Assembly (NCBI RefSeq): GCF_003337415.1
Contig: NZ_QPJT01000014.1
Location: 1 to 64,000 of the forward strand
From: Anaerobacterium chartisolvens
GTDB taxonomy: Bacteria > Bacillota > Clostridia > Acetivibrionales > DSM-27016
Reading direction: 5' to 3'
Length of the DNA stretch: 64,000 bases
Shown here piece by piece: positions 17,212-25,440 of this stretch. Numbering within the stretch: position 1 is the first letter of the stretch; each line of letters opens with the position of its first letter. The notes below the pieces were generated by a model. The model saw only the letters and a program-made list of their open reading frames with translations. It did not search any database and was not told where the DNA came from. The translations under genes were made by a program, and so were the position numbers.

Positions 17212-18861
17212 ATGATGAGAGAATCTTTTTTTGGACTTAATGTATCGATAAAAGGGCTTTATTCGGCACAGAGAAGCCTGAACGTTGTAAGCCATAATTT
17301 GAGCAATGCAAGCACTCCGGGCTATTCTCGGCAGCAGGCTGTTCAGGTTGCGTCAAAGCCTATTGCGATGAGGGACGGAACGGGAATGATTGGAACCGGT
17401 TCAAACGTTATTTCCATACAGCGTATAAGAGATGAGTATCTGGACTATAAATACTGGAGCGAAAATGTATCCTACAAGGAATGGACTACAAAAAGCACCC
17501 TTCTAAATGAACTTGAGGCTGCATTTAATGAACCCTCCGACAGTGGCTTCAGCACTGTGCTTGACAGCTTTTTTGCTTCTATGCAGGAGCTTTCTAAGGA
17601 CCCTGACAGCCCTGCTGTAAGAGCTATAGTAAAGGAACGGGGAGTAACCATAGCAAAATATTTTAACAATATGGCGCGGCATTTTGAAAAGCTTCAGTCC
17701 GACGTAAATGACATGGTAAAATCGAAGGTTGAGGAGATAAACTCTATTGCCACTCAGATTCAAGAGCTGAACAGGCAGATTTACAGAGCAGAGCTGGACG
17801 GAAGCACTGCCAATGACTTAAGGGATCAGAGAACAGTGCTTGTCGATACATTGTCGGGAATAGTAAATATCAGCGTTAATGAGGTGGTGGTAGGAAGGCT
17901 TCCCAGCGGGGCTGAAGATAAGCATTTTTCAGTCAGTATAAGCGGAAAGGCTTTGGTTGACCATTATGATGTAAGCAAGCTGGCTGTTAAGCAGAGGCCC
18001 GAAAAGCTGAATGAAGAGGAGGACATAGGGAATCTTTATGAGGTGGTATGGGCGGATGGAAATTCTCTTGAGGTAAAGGGCGGAGAGCTTAAGGGCTATC
18101 TTGACATGAGGGATGGAAACGACAGTGCCCCGGCAAGCACCGGTTATCAGGGCAACTTGAAGGAAAGCCCCGCTTTTAAAGGGATTCCCTATTACATAAA
18201 AAAGATGAACGAGTTTGTAAGAACGTGGGCGATGTGCTTTAATGAAGGATATATCAAAGACTCCAGCGGAACCATTCAGGATGGGCTGGGACACGCTGAC
18301 GGCTTCGGTATAGACCCAGACGGATCAGGGCCTTTGACTGCGCCTACGGGCATAAGATTTTTCACCATGCTGGGAGCCGACGGAAAGCCGCTGGACAGTA
18401 CAGACTTTATAGACGGAGAGACCACCACTGCCGGCATAGCCGACAGGTATAAAAATATTACGGCAAAGAATTTTTCGGTAAGCTCGGATGTTATAGAGAA
18501 TTGCAGAAGCGCAATTGCGGCATCGGGAAACCCTTCTCAGGTGGGAAATATAGATAACCTGCAGGCCCTTCTGGATATGAGGCATGATACTCATATGTTT
18601 TCCGAGGGTGCTCCCGAGGACTTTATGAAGTCTCTGGTGGCTACGCTGGGAATAGACTCGCAGATGGCTCTTATGTTTGCCGAAAATCAGGAGAATGTGG
18701 TGGGGCAGGTGGTGAACAGGAGGCTTTCTACTTCCGGGGTATCCACAAACGAAGAATTGACGGACATGATAAGGTTTCAGCACGCATATAATGCCTCTGC
18801 CATGATGATTACCACAATGTCTCAGGTGTATGACACACTTATAAATAAAATGGGAGTATAG
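17212..18861 (+). CDS. flgK: flagellar hook-associated protein FlgK (second copy)
   Basis: 549 residues, the usual FlgK length. N-terminal G-L-N-V-S-I-K-G-L-Y-S-A-Q-R-S-L ... S-N-A-S-T-P-G-Y-S-R-Q-Q, the FlgK signature; C-terminal N-E-E-L-T-D-M-I-R-F-Q-H-A-Y-N-A-S. It starts TAAATG immediately after the stop of the first flgK, with an alternative ATG one codon later. Closer to standard clostridial FlgK than copy one, so probably the main hook-filament junction protein; copy one may be a variant or minor form (inference). FlgL follows after 33 bases. Confidence 0.92.
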   Translation: MMRESFFGLNVSIKGLYSAQRSLNVVSHNLSNASTPGYSRQQAVQVASKPIAMRDGTGMIGTGSNVISIQRIRDEYLDYKYWSENVSYKEWTTKSTLLNELEAAFNEPSDSGFSTVLDSFFASMQELSKDPDSPAVRAIVKERGVTIAKYFNNMARHFEKLQSDVNDMVKSKVEEINSIATQIQELNRQIYRAELDGSTANDLRDQRTVLVDTLSGIVNISVNEVVVGRLPSGAEDKHFSVSISGKALVDHYDVSKLAVKQRPEKLNEEEDIGNLYEVVWADGNSLEVKGGELKGYLDMRDGNDSAPASTGYQGNLKESPAFKGIPYYIKKMNEFVRTWAMCFNEGYIKDSSGTIQDGLGHADGFGIDPDGSGPLTAPTGIRFFTMLGADGKPLDSTDFIDGETTTAGIADRYKNITAKNFSVSSDVIENCRSAIAASGNPSQVGNIDNLQALLDMRHDTHMFSEGAPEDFMKSLVATLGIDSQMALMFAENQENVVGQVVNRRLSTSGVSTNEELTDMIRFQHAYNASAMMITTMSQVYDTLINKMGV

Positions 18862-18894
18862 CTTGAATAAAAAGTATAAGGAGTGAAAAGCTTT

Positions 18895-19803
18895 ATGCGT
18901 ATTACAAACACAATGCTCATCAATAACATGATGAATGCTATGAAAAATAACCTTTCCAGGCTGGATAAATATCAAATGCAGATGGCTACAGGCAAAAAGA
19001 TAAGAATTCCATCCGATGACCCTGTTGTTGCGGCCAGAGCATTAAAGCTCAGGACCGATGTTTCGGAGCTGCAGCAGTATAAGAAAAACGTAAAGGATGC
19101 CGGATCATGGCTGGACACTACAGAGTCTGCTCTTACAAATGTAGGGGATGTGCTGCACCGCCTTAATGAGCTTGCCGTGCAGGCAAGTACCGGCACCGTT
19201 ACCACCGAGGACTCTCAAAAAATTTGTGAGGAAGCTAAGCAGTTGAAAACTCAATTGGTTCACATAGCAAATACCACCTATGCGGGAAGGTACATTTTTT
19301 CGGGATATAAGACAAATCAGGCGTTTATGAACGCTGATGGAACATTTAATATTGATGTGGATAATGCAGAAGCAGTAAAATATGAAATAGGAATAGGCGA
19401 TGACATTAACATAAATGTAGCGGGGGGAGATTTATTCAACAGCGGCACGAATGCTGCGGCAGGTGCCACAGGAGCCATGATGCAGCATGTGGACAGCTTT
19501 ATTACGGCATTGGAAACAGGGGACAAAACCGGAATATCCCAGATGATAGAGGATGCAAATTCCGATATGGCCGATGTTCTTAGAATAAGGGCGGATGTGG
19601 GAGCCAGACAGAACAGGCTTGAGCTCACTGAAAACAGGCTTGGAGACGACGAACTGAATTTTTCGGAAAGAATGAGTGATAATGAAAATGCTGATATAGC
19701 AGAGACAATAATGAATCTTAAAAATGAGGAAAATGTTTACAGTGCATCTCTTGCGGGAGGAGCCAGAATAATACAGCCTTCCTTGGTGGATTTTTTAAGA
19801 TAG
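18895..19803 (+). CDS. flgL: flagellar hook-associated protein FlgL
   Basis: 302 residues from ATG 18895, which gives the family start M-R-I-T-N and lies 12 bases after AAGGAG; a GTG at 18883 overlaps that site and is unlikely. Flagellin-like N-terminal helix (D-K-Y-Q-M-Q-M-A-T-G-K-K-I-R-I-P-S-D-D-P) and C-terminal helix (A-D-I-A-E-T-I-M-N-L-K-N-E-E-N-V-Y). FlgL is the second junction ring between FlgK and the filament. It ends the flgM-flgL segment; a foldback repeat follows before the next gene. Confidence 0.93.
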   Translation: MRITNTMLINNMMNAMKNNLSRLDKYQMQMATGKKIRIPSDDPVVAARALKLRTDVSELQQYKKNVKDAGSWLDTTESALTNVGDVLHRLNELAVQASTGTVTTEDSQKICEEAKQLKTQLVHIANTTYAGRYIFSGYKTNQAFMNADGTFNIDVDNAEAVKYEIGIGDDININVAGGDLFNSGTNAAAGATGAMMQHVDSFITALETGDKTGISQMIEDANSDMADVLRIRADVGARQNRLELTENRLGDDELNFSERMSDNENADIAETIMNLKNEENVYSASLAGGARIIQPSLVDFLR

Positions 19804-19847
19804 GCAAGGGTTGTATAAAAATGATGTGTAACAGATATATTTTTGAA

Positions 19848-19910
19848 ATATATAGGATGCAATAAGGATTTTATAAACATGATGTAAAATCTTTATTGCT
19901 AAATATATAG
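19848..19910. repeat. short foldback repeat, two ends of the 25441-25650 element fused
   Basis: 26-base arms (19848-19873 and 19885-19910) pair at 20 of 26 positions plus one G-T, around an 11-base loop. Each arm resembles the terminal repeat of the longer element at 25441-25650 (shared core GCRATAARGATTTTA). It lies in the 5' leader of the DUF6470 gene, ending 11 bases before its ATG. Confidence 0.7.
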
Positions 19911-19921
19911 ATGGTGACTTT

Positions 19922-20497
19922 ATGGGAATAATTCTAAACCAGACTTATGCAAAAATAGGGATTGAGAATACACCTGGGGAGCTGCAAATGCAGACACGGC
20001 ATCCTAAGGTAGAGATCAATCAGCAGCAGGCTCAGATTCAGATGAAATCCGAGCTGCCGAGGGTTATGATTGATCAATATGAGGCATTTGCAAGTGCAGG
20101 GCTGAAAGGAACTCTCGATCTGACAAGGGAAATTGCTGCCAGAGCGCACCAGCAGTCCCTGAATTATATAGCGCAGACTGCCGAGGACGGGGATCAGCTT
20201 GCCGACATAGCAAGCGGAGGGAACCCTATTGTATCCATCGCGGTAAGGCGGGCATATCCCATGCATGAATATGGCTGTGATTATCTTCCTAAGGTTGGCC
20301 CTGAGATAACGGTAGCAGGAGGAATGTTGGAGGTATGGCTTGCAGACAATGGCCCTAATAATGGAGTTGAGGTCACGAATATAGAAGGAGATGTGGATAT
20401 AAATTATACCCCATCCAGTTTAAGCATATATATGAAGCAATACCAGTCACTGAAAATAAGCTATCAGCCTGATAATAAGATTGACGTTAGATTGTAA
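19922..20497 (+). CDS. DUF6470 (YviE-like) flagellar-locus protein
   Basis: 191 residues, soluble, no signal peptide. It begins with repeated short P-x-V/M-x-I motifs (T-P-G-E-L-Q-M, H-P-K-V-E-I, L-P-R-V-M-I-D) and carries an A-S-G-G-N-P-I segment typical of the family found between flgL and fliW in Bacillus and Clostridium (B. subtilis yviE). The molecular role is unknown; the conserved position suggests a part in filament assembly or its control. Its ribosome-binding site (GATGGTGAC) is weak and lies at the outer edge of the foldback repeat, so the repeat could influence translation. Confidence 0.8.
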   Translation: MGIILNQTYAKIGIENTPGELQMQTRHPKVEINQQQAQIQMKSELPRVMIDQYEAFASAGLKGTLDLTREIAARAHQQSLNYIAQTAEDGDQLADIASGGNPIVSIAVRRAYPMHEYGCDYLPKVGPEITVAGGMLEVWLADNGPNNGVEVTNIEGDVDINYTPSSLSIYMKQYQSLKISYQPDNKIDVRL

Positions 20498-20526
20498 GCA
20501 TAACTTAAGGTTTGCTTATTTTTTTT
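20495..20526 (+). terminator. weak rho-independent terminator
   Basis: Six-bp stem TAAGCA/TGCTTA (20495-20500 with 20513-20518) overlapping the stop codon, followed by eight T (20519-20526). The short stem suggests partial termination, lowering but not abolishing readthrough into fliW. Confidence 0.45.
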
Positions 20527-20573
20527 AATATTTTATCATATAGCTGAAAAATTGAAATTTGGGAGGAAAATAT

Positions 20574-21017
20574 ATGAAATTAAATACAAAAAATTTTGGA
20601 GAAATAGAAATAAATGAGGGGGACATTATATACTTTCCAGAAGGGCTCCCTGCCTTTGAAGCTATAAACAAATTTGTGCTGCTGGGAAATATGGAAGAAG
20701 ATACGCCTTTTTGCTGGCTTCAGAGTGTTGAGCGGGGAGAGCTTGCTTTTGTAGTGGTGGATCCGAGAGCAGTTAAGCCCGACTATGAGGCTGATGTGAG
20801 CGATGACGACATAAAGCTTTTGGAGATTGAGGGGGACAGCAGGGTTCTCATTTATTCCATAGTAGTTATACCCGAGGATATATCCAAGATGACGGCAAAC
20901 CTTCAGGCCCCAATACTTATAAATACGCGCAACAATAAAGCAAAGCAGGTGGTTTTGCAAAACTCACGGTACAGCATAAGGCATTTTATAGCCGAAGAGA
21001 CGGGAGGGGGTAAATAA
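20574..21017 (+). CDS. fliW: flagellar assembly factor FliW
   Basis: 147 residues from ATG 20574 behind GGGAGG; a TTG at 20559 overlaps that site and is rejected. Starts [11 protein letters not shown] and contains [12 protein letters not shown], the FliW signature. FliW binds either flagellin or CsrA: free FliW sequesters CsrA and so relieves repression of flagellin mRNA. Stop and start overlap with csrA by one base (TAATG), giving coupled translation of the two partners. Confidence 0.95.
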   Translation: MKLNTKNFGEIEINEGDIIYFPEGLPAFEAINKFVLLGNMEEDTPFCWLQSVERGELAFVVVDPRAVKPDYEADVSDDDIKLLEIEGDSRVLIYSIVVIPEDISKMTANLQAPILINTRNNKAKQVVLQNSRYSIRHFIAEETGGGK

Positions 21018-21250
21018 TGCTGGTGCTTACAAGGAAAAAAGGACAGTCAATAGTTCTTGGAGATGATATGGAAATTGTAGTAGTGGATATACAGGGCGAT
21101 CAGGTCAGGATAGGAATTAACGCTCCCAAAAGCGTTTCTATACACAGGAAGGAGATATATCTCGAGATACAGGAGGAAAATAAAAAGGCAGCAGAGGTTG
21201 GCCCTCTATCCTTAAAGAATCTTATTAAAAAGGATGAAGGCAAAAATTAA
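21017..21250 (+). CDS. csrA: carbon storage/translation regulator CsrA
   Basis: 77 residues starting [15 protein letters not shown], the invariant CsrA N-terminus, with [10 protein letters not shown] at residues ~40-50. It is an RNA-binding homodimer that blocks ribosome-binding sites carrying GGA motifs, typically that of flagellin mRNA, and is antagonised by FliW encoded just upstream. In B. subtilis the next gene is hag (flagellin); here flaG follows, so the main target must lie elsewhere. Confidence 0.96.
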   Translation: MLVLTRKKGQSIVLGDDMEIVVVDIQGDQVRIGINAPKSVSIHRKEIYLEIQEENKKAAEVGPLSLKNLIKKDEGKN

Positions 21251-21272
21251 CAGAGCAGAGGGGAAAATTTTC

Positions 21273-21299
21273 TAAACTTTTTTAGTAACTATCCGATAT
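21273..21299 (+). promoter_or_regulatory. sigma-D (sigma-28)-like promoter for flaG-fliD-fliS-fliT
   Basis: TAAA (21273-21276), 15-base spacer, TCCGATAT (21292-21299): 4 of 4 and 7 of 8 matches to the B. subtilis SigD consensus with ideal spacing. It lies in the 81-base gap between csrA and flaG, about 33 bases before the flaG start. Confidence 0.72.
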
Positions 21300-21331
21300 A
21301 ATAAATGAAGCATATATACGGAGGGGTTAAT

Positions 21332-21721
21332 ATGAAAATTGATGGCATTGAGGCACCGCCGGCAGTGGTTGTAAAAAGAGCCCCCGAGCCTAAAGCAGAC
21401 GCAAAAGTGAATACACAGGTGCCGGTGATTGACACGGCATTGGAGGGCAAATCAATTTCACAAATGACAGATTACGATAAATCCGAGCTGACCTTGTCCG
21501 AAAGGGTGGTTATAGAAGCGATTGAAAAGGCCAATAGGGCCATCACCGGCCCGAATATGAAATTTGAGTTTTCCATACATGAAAAGACAAAGGCCATTAT
21601 GGTTAAAGTGTTAAATTCCGAGAGTAATGAAGTTATAAGGGAGATTCCTCCTGAAAAGATCCTTGATATGGTTGCCAAGATGTGGGAGCTTGCAGGGATC
21701 ATAGTAGATGAAAGAAGGTGA
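21332..21721 (+). CDS. flaG: FlaG family protein
   Basis: 129 residues from ATG 21332 (site GGAGGGG eight bases upstream); an in-frame ATG at 21305 would put that site inside the gene and is rejected. The C-terminal half has the FlaG pattern F-S-I-H-E-K-T-K-A-I-M-V-K-V ... E-V-I-R-E-I-P-P-E-K-I-L-D. FlaG/YvyC proteins affect filament length and lie before fliD. Its stop codon precedes the fliD start by four bases, and the fliD ribosome-binding site lies inside its end. Confidence 0.88.
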   Translation: MKIDGIEAPPAVVVKRAPEPKADAKVNTQVPVIDTALEGKSISQMTDYDKSELTLSERVVIEAIEKANRAITGPNMKFEFSIHEKTKAIMVKVLNSESNEVIREIPPEKILDMVAKMWELAGIIVDERR

Positions 21722-21725
21722 AGAT

Positions 21726-23729
21726 ATGGCCATAAATGGAATAAACCCTTACAATACCACTATGAGGGTAATGGGGCTTAGTGGAAGCGGTCTTGATACT
21801 CAGTCCATAGTGACTCAGTTGATGCAGGCCGAGAGAATGCCCTATAACAGCATCTACAGGAAGAAGGAGCTTATTGAATGGAAAACGGAGGCATACAGAA
21901 GCGTTACCAACGTCTTGAAGAACTTCCAGAGCAAATACCTCGCCGATTCCTACGGAAGCTTTAAATCTACCAGTATGCTGTCGCAATTGCAGTATAAGAA
22001 ATTTACAACAACGGCAATTGATTCTGTTACAAAGGCTGCCAGCAGTATAGTATCCGTTTCAGGCGACTCGACTTCTATCGAAGGAACTCATACAATACAG
22101 GTAATCAATATGGCAAAGGCACAGATAATTGAAAGCGACTTCGCAGGAGGAGGGGCTTCTTCGGCTTTAGCAGGGTCCGACGCGGCGGATTTTTCCGAGC
22201 TGGCCGGGAAAAGCTTCAGGATTTCAGTAGATGGAGTAAACAAGCTTATTACCTTTAATTCATCCCACACCTTTACAAGTGCGGATGATTTGGTAAACAA
22301 TGCGCAATACGGCTTAAACAAGCTGTTGGAAGACGCCTTCGGCGCAGGTAAGGTGCTGGCATCGGAGGATGGGGGCAAAATTACCTTCGGCACAGGCGCA
22401 GGAGTGAGCAGGCTTTCTCTTTACATGGGAGCGGCTGAATCCGAAGCTCTTTCAGCCTTAAAGTTCTCCGCGGGGGATTCAAACAGGTTGAGCTTGGGTA
22501 CCAGTCTGGAACAACTGGCTGAGAAGGGAGCGTTTAAAAACAGTATTACCTTCGGAGGTGACGACAGCGATACATTGGAATTTGAGATTAACGGAAAGAA
22601 GTTTTCATTCAACAAGTCCGTTACTCTGTCTAGTATGCTGAGTACAATTAACGGGGATTCTACTGCCAGAGTGAACATACAGTACGACAGCACGGCGGAT
22701 AAGTTTATCATGACGGCAAAGCAGCTTGGAGATGGTAAGAACATAGTAATAAAAGAGACTAAGGGCAACTTCTTTTCGGGTACCGCGGCTATGATAGATA
22801 TAACCGATGCAGAGGGCAATTCAACCAACAAAAAGGAGGTTCAGCAAGGGACAGACGCAAATGTAGTAATTGATGGGCAGACCTTGAAAAGAAGCTCAAA
22901 CGTTATTACTGTAAACGGAGTAACCTACACGCTTACAGGCGAGGGCGGAAATGTACAGAATGTGTCCCTTGTGCCGGACACTGAATCGGTCTTTAATTCT
23001 ATAAAAGGCTTTGTAGAAGAATACAACAGTATTATAGATACAATAAACTCCAAGCTTTCCGAAAAATACGACAGAAATTATCAGCCTCTTACAAGTGAAG
23101 AAAAGGAGGCTATGACCGAGGAGCAGATTAAAAAATGGGAGGAGAAAGCTAAAACCGGGCTTTTAAAAAATGATTCCATACTTCAGAGTATGGTGTATCA
23201 GATGAGAGCCGCGCTTTACAGCAGTGTGGAGGGTGTTTCCGCAAGCCTGTCCAATGTTGGAATAACAACAGGAGACTATTCTCAAAAGGGAAAGCTTACA
23301 ATTGATGAGAAGAAGCTTAGGGAAGCTCTGCAGAACAATCCTGATGCCGTTATGAACCTTTTCAGCAAGAAGTCCGACACGTCATATGATCCCAATATGA
23401 CAAAAGAGCAAAAGGCAGAGAGGAATTCCCAGCAGGGCCTGATGTGGAAGCTTTCTGATATAATTAACGACAATATAAGAACATCCAGAAATTCAAATAA
23501 TGAGAAGGGTTTTTTGCTTGAGAAGGCGGGCTTAGTGGGCGATGCTTCTGAATACAGCAACATGCTGTATGATCAGATAGAAGACTATAATGATAAGCTG
23601 AAGGATCTTGCAAATAAGCTTGGGGTTAAGGAAGAGAAATATTATTTGAAGTTTGCAAATCTGGAGAAGCTGCTTGCGAAGATGAATTCACAGAGCAATT
23701 GGTTTTCTCAGCAGTTTGGAAAAATGTGA
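21726..23729 (+). CDS. fliD: flagellar filament cap protein FliD
   Basis: 667 residues from ATG 21726 (M-A-I-N-G-I-N-P); an ATG at 21708 overlaps flaG and its ribosome-binding site. N-terminal R-V-M-G-L-S-G-S-G-L-D-T-Q-S-I-V and the coiled-coil C-terminal region (L-K-D-L-A-N-K-L-G-V-K-E-E-K-Y) are family hallmarks. FliD caps the growing filament and folds incoming flagellin. It is longer than B. subtilis FliD (about 500), the extra length lying in the surface-exposed D2/D3 region (residues ~100-450). Its dedicated chaperone candidates FliS and FliT follow. Confidence 0.94.
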   Translation: MAINGINPYNTTMRVMGLSGSGLDTQSIVTQLMQAERMPYNSIYRKKELIEWKTEAYRSVTNVLKNFQSKYLADSYGSFKSTSMLSQLQYKKFTTTAIDSVTKAASSIVSVSGDSTSIEGTHTIQVINMAKAQIIESDFAGGGASSALAGSDAADFSELAGKSFRISVDGVNKLITFNSSHTFTSADDLVNNAQYGLNKLLEDAFGAGKVLASEDGGKITFGTGAGVSRLSLYMGAAESEALSALKFSAGDSNRLSLGTSLEQLAEKGAFKNSITFGGDDSDTLEFEINGKKFSFNKSVTLSSMLSTINGDSTARVNIQYDSTADKFIMTAKQLGDGKNIVIKETKGNFFSGTAAMIDITDAEGNSTNKKEVQQGTDANVVIDGQTLKRSSNVITVNGVTYTLTGEGGNVQNVSLVPDTESVFNSIKGFVEEYNSIIDTINSKLSEKYDRNYQPLTSEEKEAMTEEQIKKWEEKAKTGLLKNDSILQSMVYQMRAALYSSVEGVSASLSNVGITTGDYSQKGKLTIDEKKLREALQNNPDAVMNLFSKKSDTSYDPNMTKEQKAERNSQQGLMWKLSDIINDNIRTSRNSNNEKGFLLEKAGLVGDASEYSNMLYDQIEDYNDKLKDLANKLGVKEEKYYLKFANLEKLLAKMNSQSNWFSQQFGKM

Positions 23730-23791
23730 TTTACAAGCTTTTTAAAAAAAGTAAGGTTACTTGATTTTTATTTCCTTATGGAGGGATACTG

Positions 23792-24196
23792 ATGGCTTTG
23801 AACAAGGCATATTCGCAGTACAAGGAGAATTCCATATTTACGTCGAGTCCCGAGGAATTAACGCTAATGTTGTATAATGGACTTGTGAAATTTATAATGC
23901 AGGCTCAACATGCTATTGGGGAGAAAAATATTGAAAAGGCCAATAATTGCATAATAAGGGCACAGGAGATTGTCAAGGAATTTCAGGCGACTCTTGATAT
24001 GAAATATGATATATCTCAAAATCTTATGAGCCTGTATGAATATATGGAGAGAAGGCTTTTGGAAGCAAACTTAAGAAAGAGGGCAGATATTCTTGAAGAG
24101 GTTTTGGGGCTGGCGAAGGAGCTGAGAGACACGTGGATTCAGGCTGTGAAAAATGCAAAGCATCCTCAGTCAAACACTCAGCACACTGCAAAGTAG
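23792..24196 (+). CDS. fliS: flagellin export chaperone FliS
   Basis: 134 residues, all helical. N-terminal A-Y-S-Q-Y-K-E-N-S-I-F-T-S-S-P-E-E-L-T-L-M-L-Y-N-G and the M-S-L-Y-E-Y-M segment near residue 74 are FliS signatures. It binds the flagellin C-terminus in the cytoplasm and prevents early polymerisation; with FliW it also tunes flagellin synthesis. Good TGGAGGG ribosome-binding site. It is followed after 38 bases by the FliT-like gene. Confidence 0.94.
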   Translation: MALNKAYSQYKENSIFTSSPEELTLMLYNGLVKFIMQAQHAIGEKNIEKANNCIIRAQEIVKEFQATLDMKYDISQNLMSLYEYMERRLLEANLRKRADILEEVLGLAKELRDTWIQAVKNAKHPQSNTQHTAK

Positions 24197-24234
24197 AACC
24201 GTTAATGTTTTGGAAAACCGGACAGGAGGAGAAA

Positions 24235-24717
24235 ATGACTCCCGAGAAATATGTAGACAGGCTTTTGGAGCTGTCATCCCAAAAATATAAGCTTCTTGAA
24301 GAGATACTGCTGCTTACGCGCCAACAGGCAGCTACAATCAGAGAGGATGAACTGAAAAGGCTTGAAGACTTTATAGCCTCCAAGCAGGAGAAAATAGACT
24401 CTATTGATAAAATAGATGAGGAGTTTAATGTATATTTTCAAAGGCTGAAGCACCAGCTTAAAATTAAGAGCCTTGACCAGCTGAAGGATCATGAAATAGG
24501 AGGCATAAGAGATCTTCAGGCTATAGTCGGTAAGGTTATGAGCATTATAGCTGAAATTTCAAAGCTGGAAAAGGCTAATGGCGCTCAAGCGCAAAAGTTG
24601 CTCAGCAGCCTTGGAGATGAAATAAAAAAGATAAATCAGGGTAAAAAAATGAATTCAGCTTATAACCCTAACCCTGTTTTTCAACCTCCTTCGTATTTTA
24701 TAGATAAAAAGAAATGA
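24235..24717 (+). CDS. FliT/FlgN-like flagellar chaperone
   Basis: 160 residues from ATG 24235, preceded by CAGGAGGAG; the frame stays open further upstream but there overlaps fliS. Mostly helical with coiled-coil heptads (K-Y-V-D-R-L-L-E-L-S-S-Q-K-Y near residue 5; E-I-S-K-L-E-K-A-N-G-A near 115) and a Pro-rich C-terminal tail. Sequence resembles FlgN-family proteins, while position after fliS matches fliT, the FliD chaperone in B. subtilis. Last gene of the flagellar block, followed by a terminator. Confidence 0.75.
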   Translation: MTPEKYVDRLLELSSQKYKLLEEILLLTRQQAATIREDELKRLEDFIASKQEKIDSIDKIDEEFNVYFQRLKHQLKIKSLDQLKDHEIGGIRDLQAIVGKVMSIIAEISKLEKANGAQAQKLLSSLGDEIKKINQGKKMNSAYNPNPVFQPPSYFIDKKK

Positions 24718-24750
24718 AGCACAGACCCTATGCGGGTTCTGTGCTTTTTT
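24716..24750 (+). terminator. rho-independent terminator of the flagellar operon
   Basis: 12-bp stem with one bulge (24717-24728 with 24734-24746), 5-base loop TATGC, then a T run (24745-24750). Confidence 0.88.
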
Positions 24751-24773
24751 AAAATATCCACTGCTGTCAGGGG

Positions 24774-25017
24774 TTATCCACAGTCTTGGGGATTATAAGT
24801 ATAGAGTTGACAAAAAGAGATGAAAAACCTGCTGTAAAAGCCTGAAATCAGCCAATAACCTATGTCCTGTCATATTCCAGAGAGTGGGTGGTTTTACAGG
24901 AGGGACGGGCTTTGTGGATATAAATCTGTGGATAATGTGAATAAGTCTGTGAATAAAGTATATTAGTGAGTTTGAAGTGTGGGTAATTTTTTTCTTTTAT
25001 GTACAGGCTGTGAATAC
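24774..25017. other. cluster of DnaA-box-like 9-mers
   Basis: Perfect boxes: TTATCCACA at 24774-24782 (+) and TGTGGATAA at 24927-24935 (minus-oriented). One-mismatch boxes, all in the minus orientation: 24913-24921, 24936-24944, 24948-24956, 24978-24986; a two-mismatch box at 25009-25017. Five fall within 74 bases. No gene covers 24718-25176. Such intergenic clusters bind DnaA in B. subtilis and regulate replication initiation or nearby genes; the assignment here rests on motif density only. Confidence 0.55.
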
Positions 25018-25176
25018 TTTACGTATACCCTCATCCTTTATTTCTTGACATTAAAATTTTTAAGTAAAGGGTTTGAGAGGGTGATAGAAATATTAAAAAC
25101 CGATGAGAAAATAAGCAGGCCATAGAAATGGCCAATATATGCGGCACAATATTGGGTAATATGACGGAAGCAATAT

Positions 25177-25362
25177 TTATTCTTTCCAAAAAGGGAATGT
25201 TTTTAATATTCCGCTAAAGAATTCACCAACCAAAGTTATTACGTTAGGAAAGAAAAAGAAAATTACCGGAATTGCGGCGATTAAAATAATTATTATTGAT
25301 ATCAATACCTTTTTAAGTTTCCGGGATTTACGGGGTACGTAAGTTATGCCGCTGATTCTCAT
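25177..25362 (-). CDS. small single-pass membrane protein
   Basis: 61 residues, not recognised. The start ATG (25362) has a good GGAGG site seven bases upstream on the minus strand, which supports a real gene. Basic N-terminus (P-R-K-S-R-K-L-K-K) followed by a strongly hydrophobic segment (residues ~19-45, Ile/Val/Phe-rich) and a short aromatic tail F-P-F-W-K-E; predicted one membrane pass with the N-terminus inside. It stands alone between the DnaA-box cluster and the foldback element. No terminator was seen. Function unknown. Confidence 0.6.
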   Translation of the reverse strand: MRISGITYVPRKSRKLKKVLISIIIILIAAIPVIFFFFPNVITLVGEFFSGILKTFPFWKE

Positions 25363-25440
25363 AAGCTATCCTCCAGCGTTTGTTTTATAGTATATTTTTA
25401 TTATATTTGCATTCGGGGATAAAGTAAAGGACAAATATTA

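Noticed and set aside
24774-25017. DnaA-box cluster as the chromosomal origin
   Set aside because: No dnaA, dnaN or other origin-linked genes and no clear AT-rich unwinding repeats beside the boxes; kept only as a DnaA-binding candidate.
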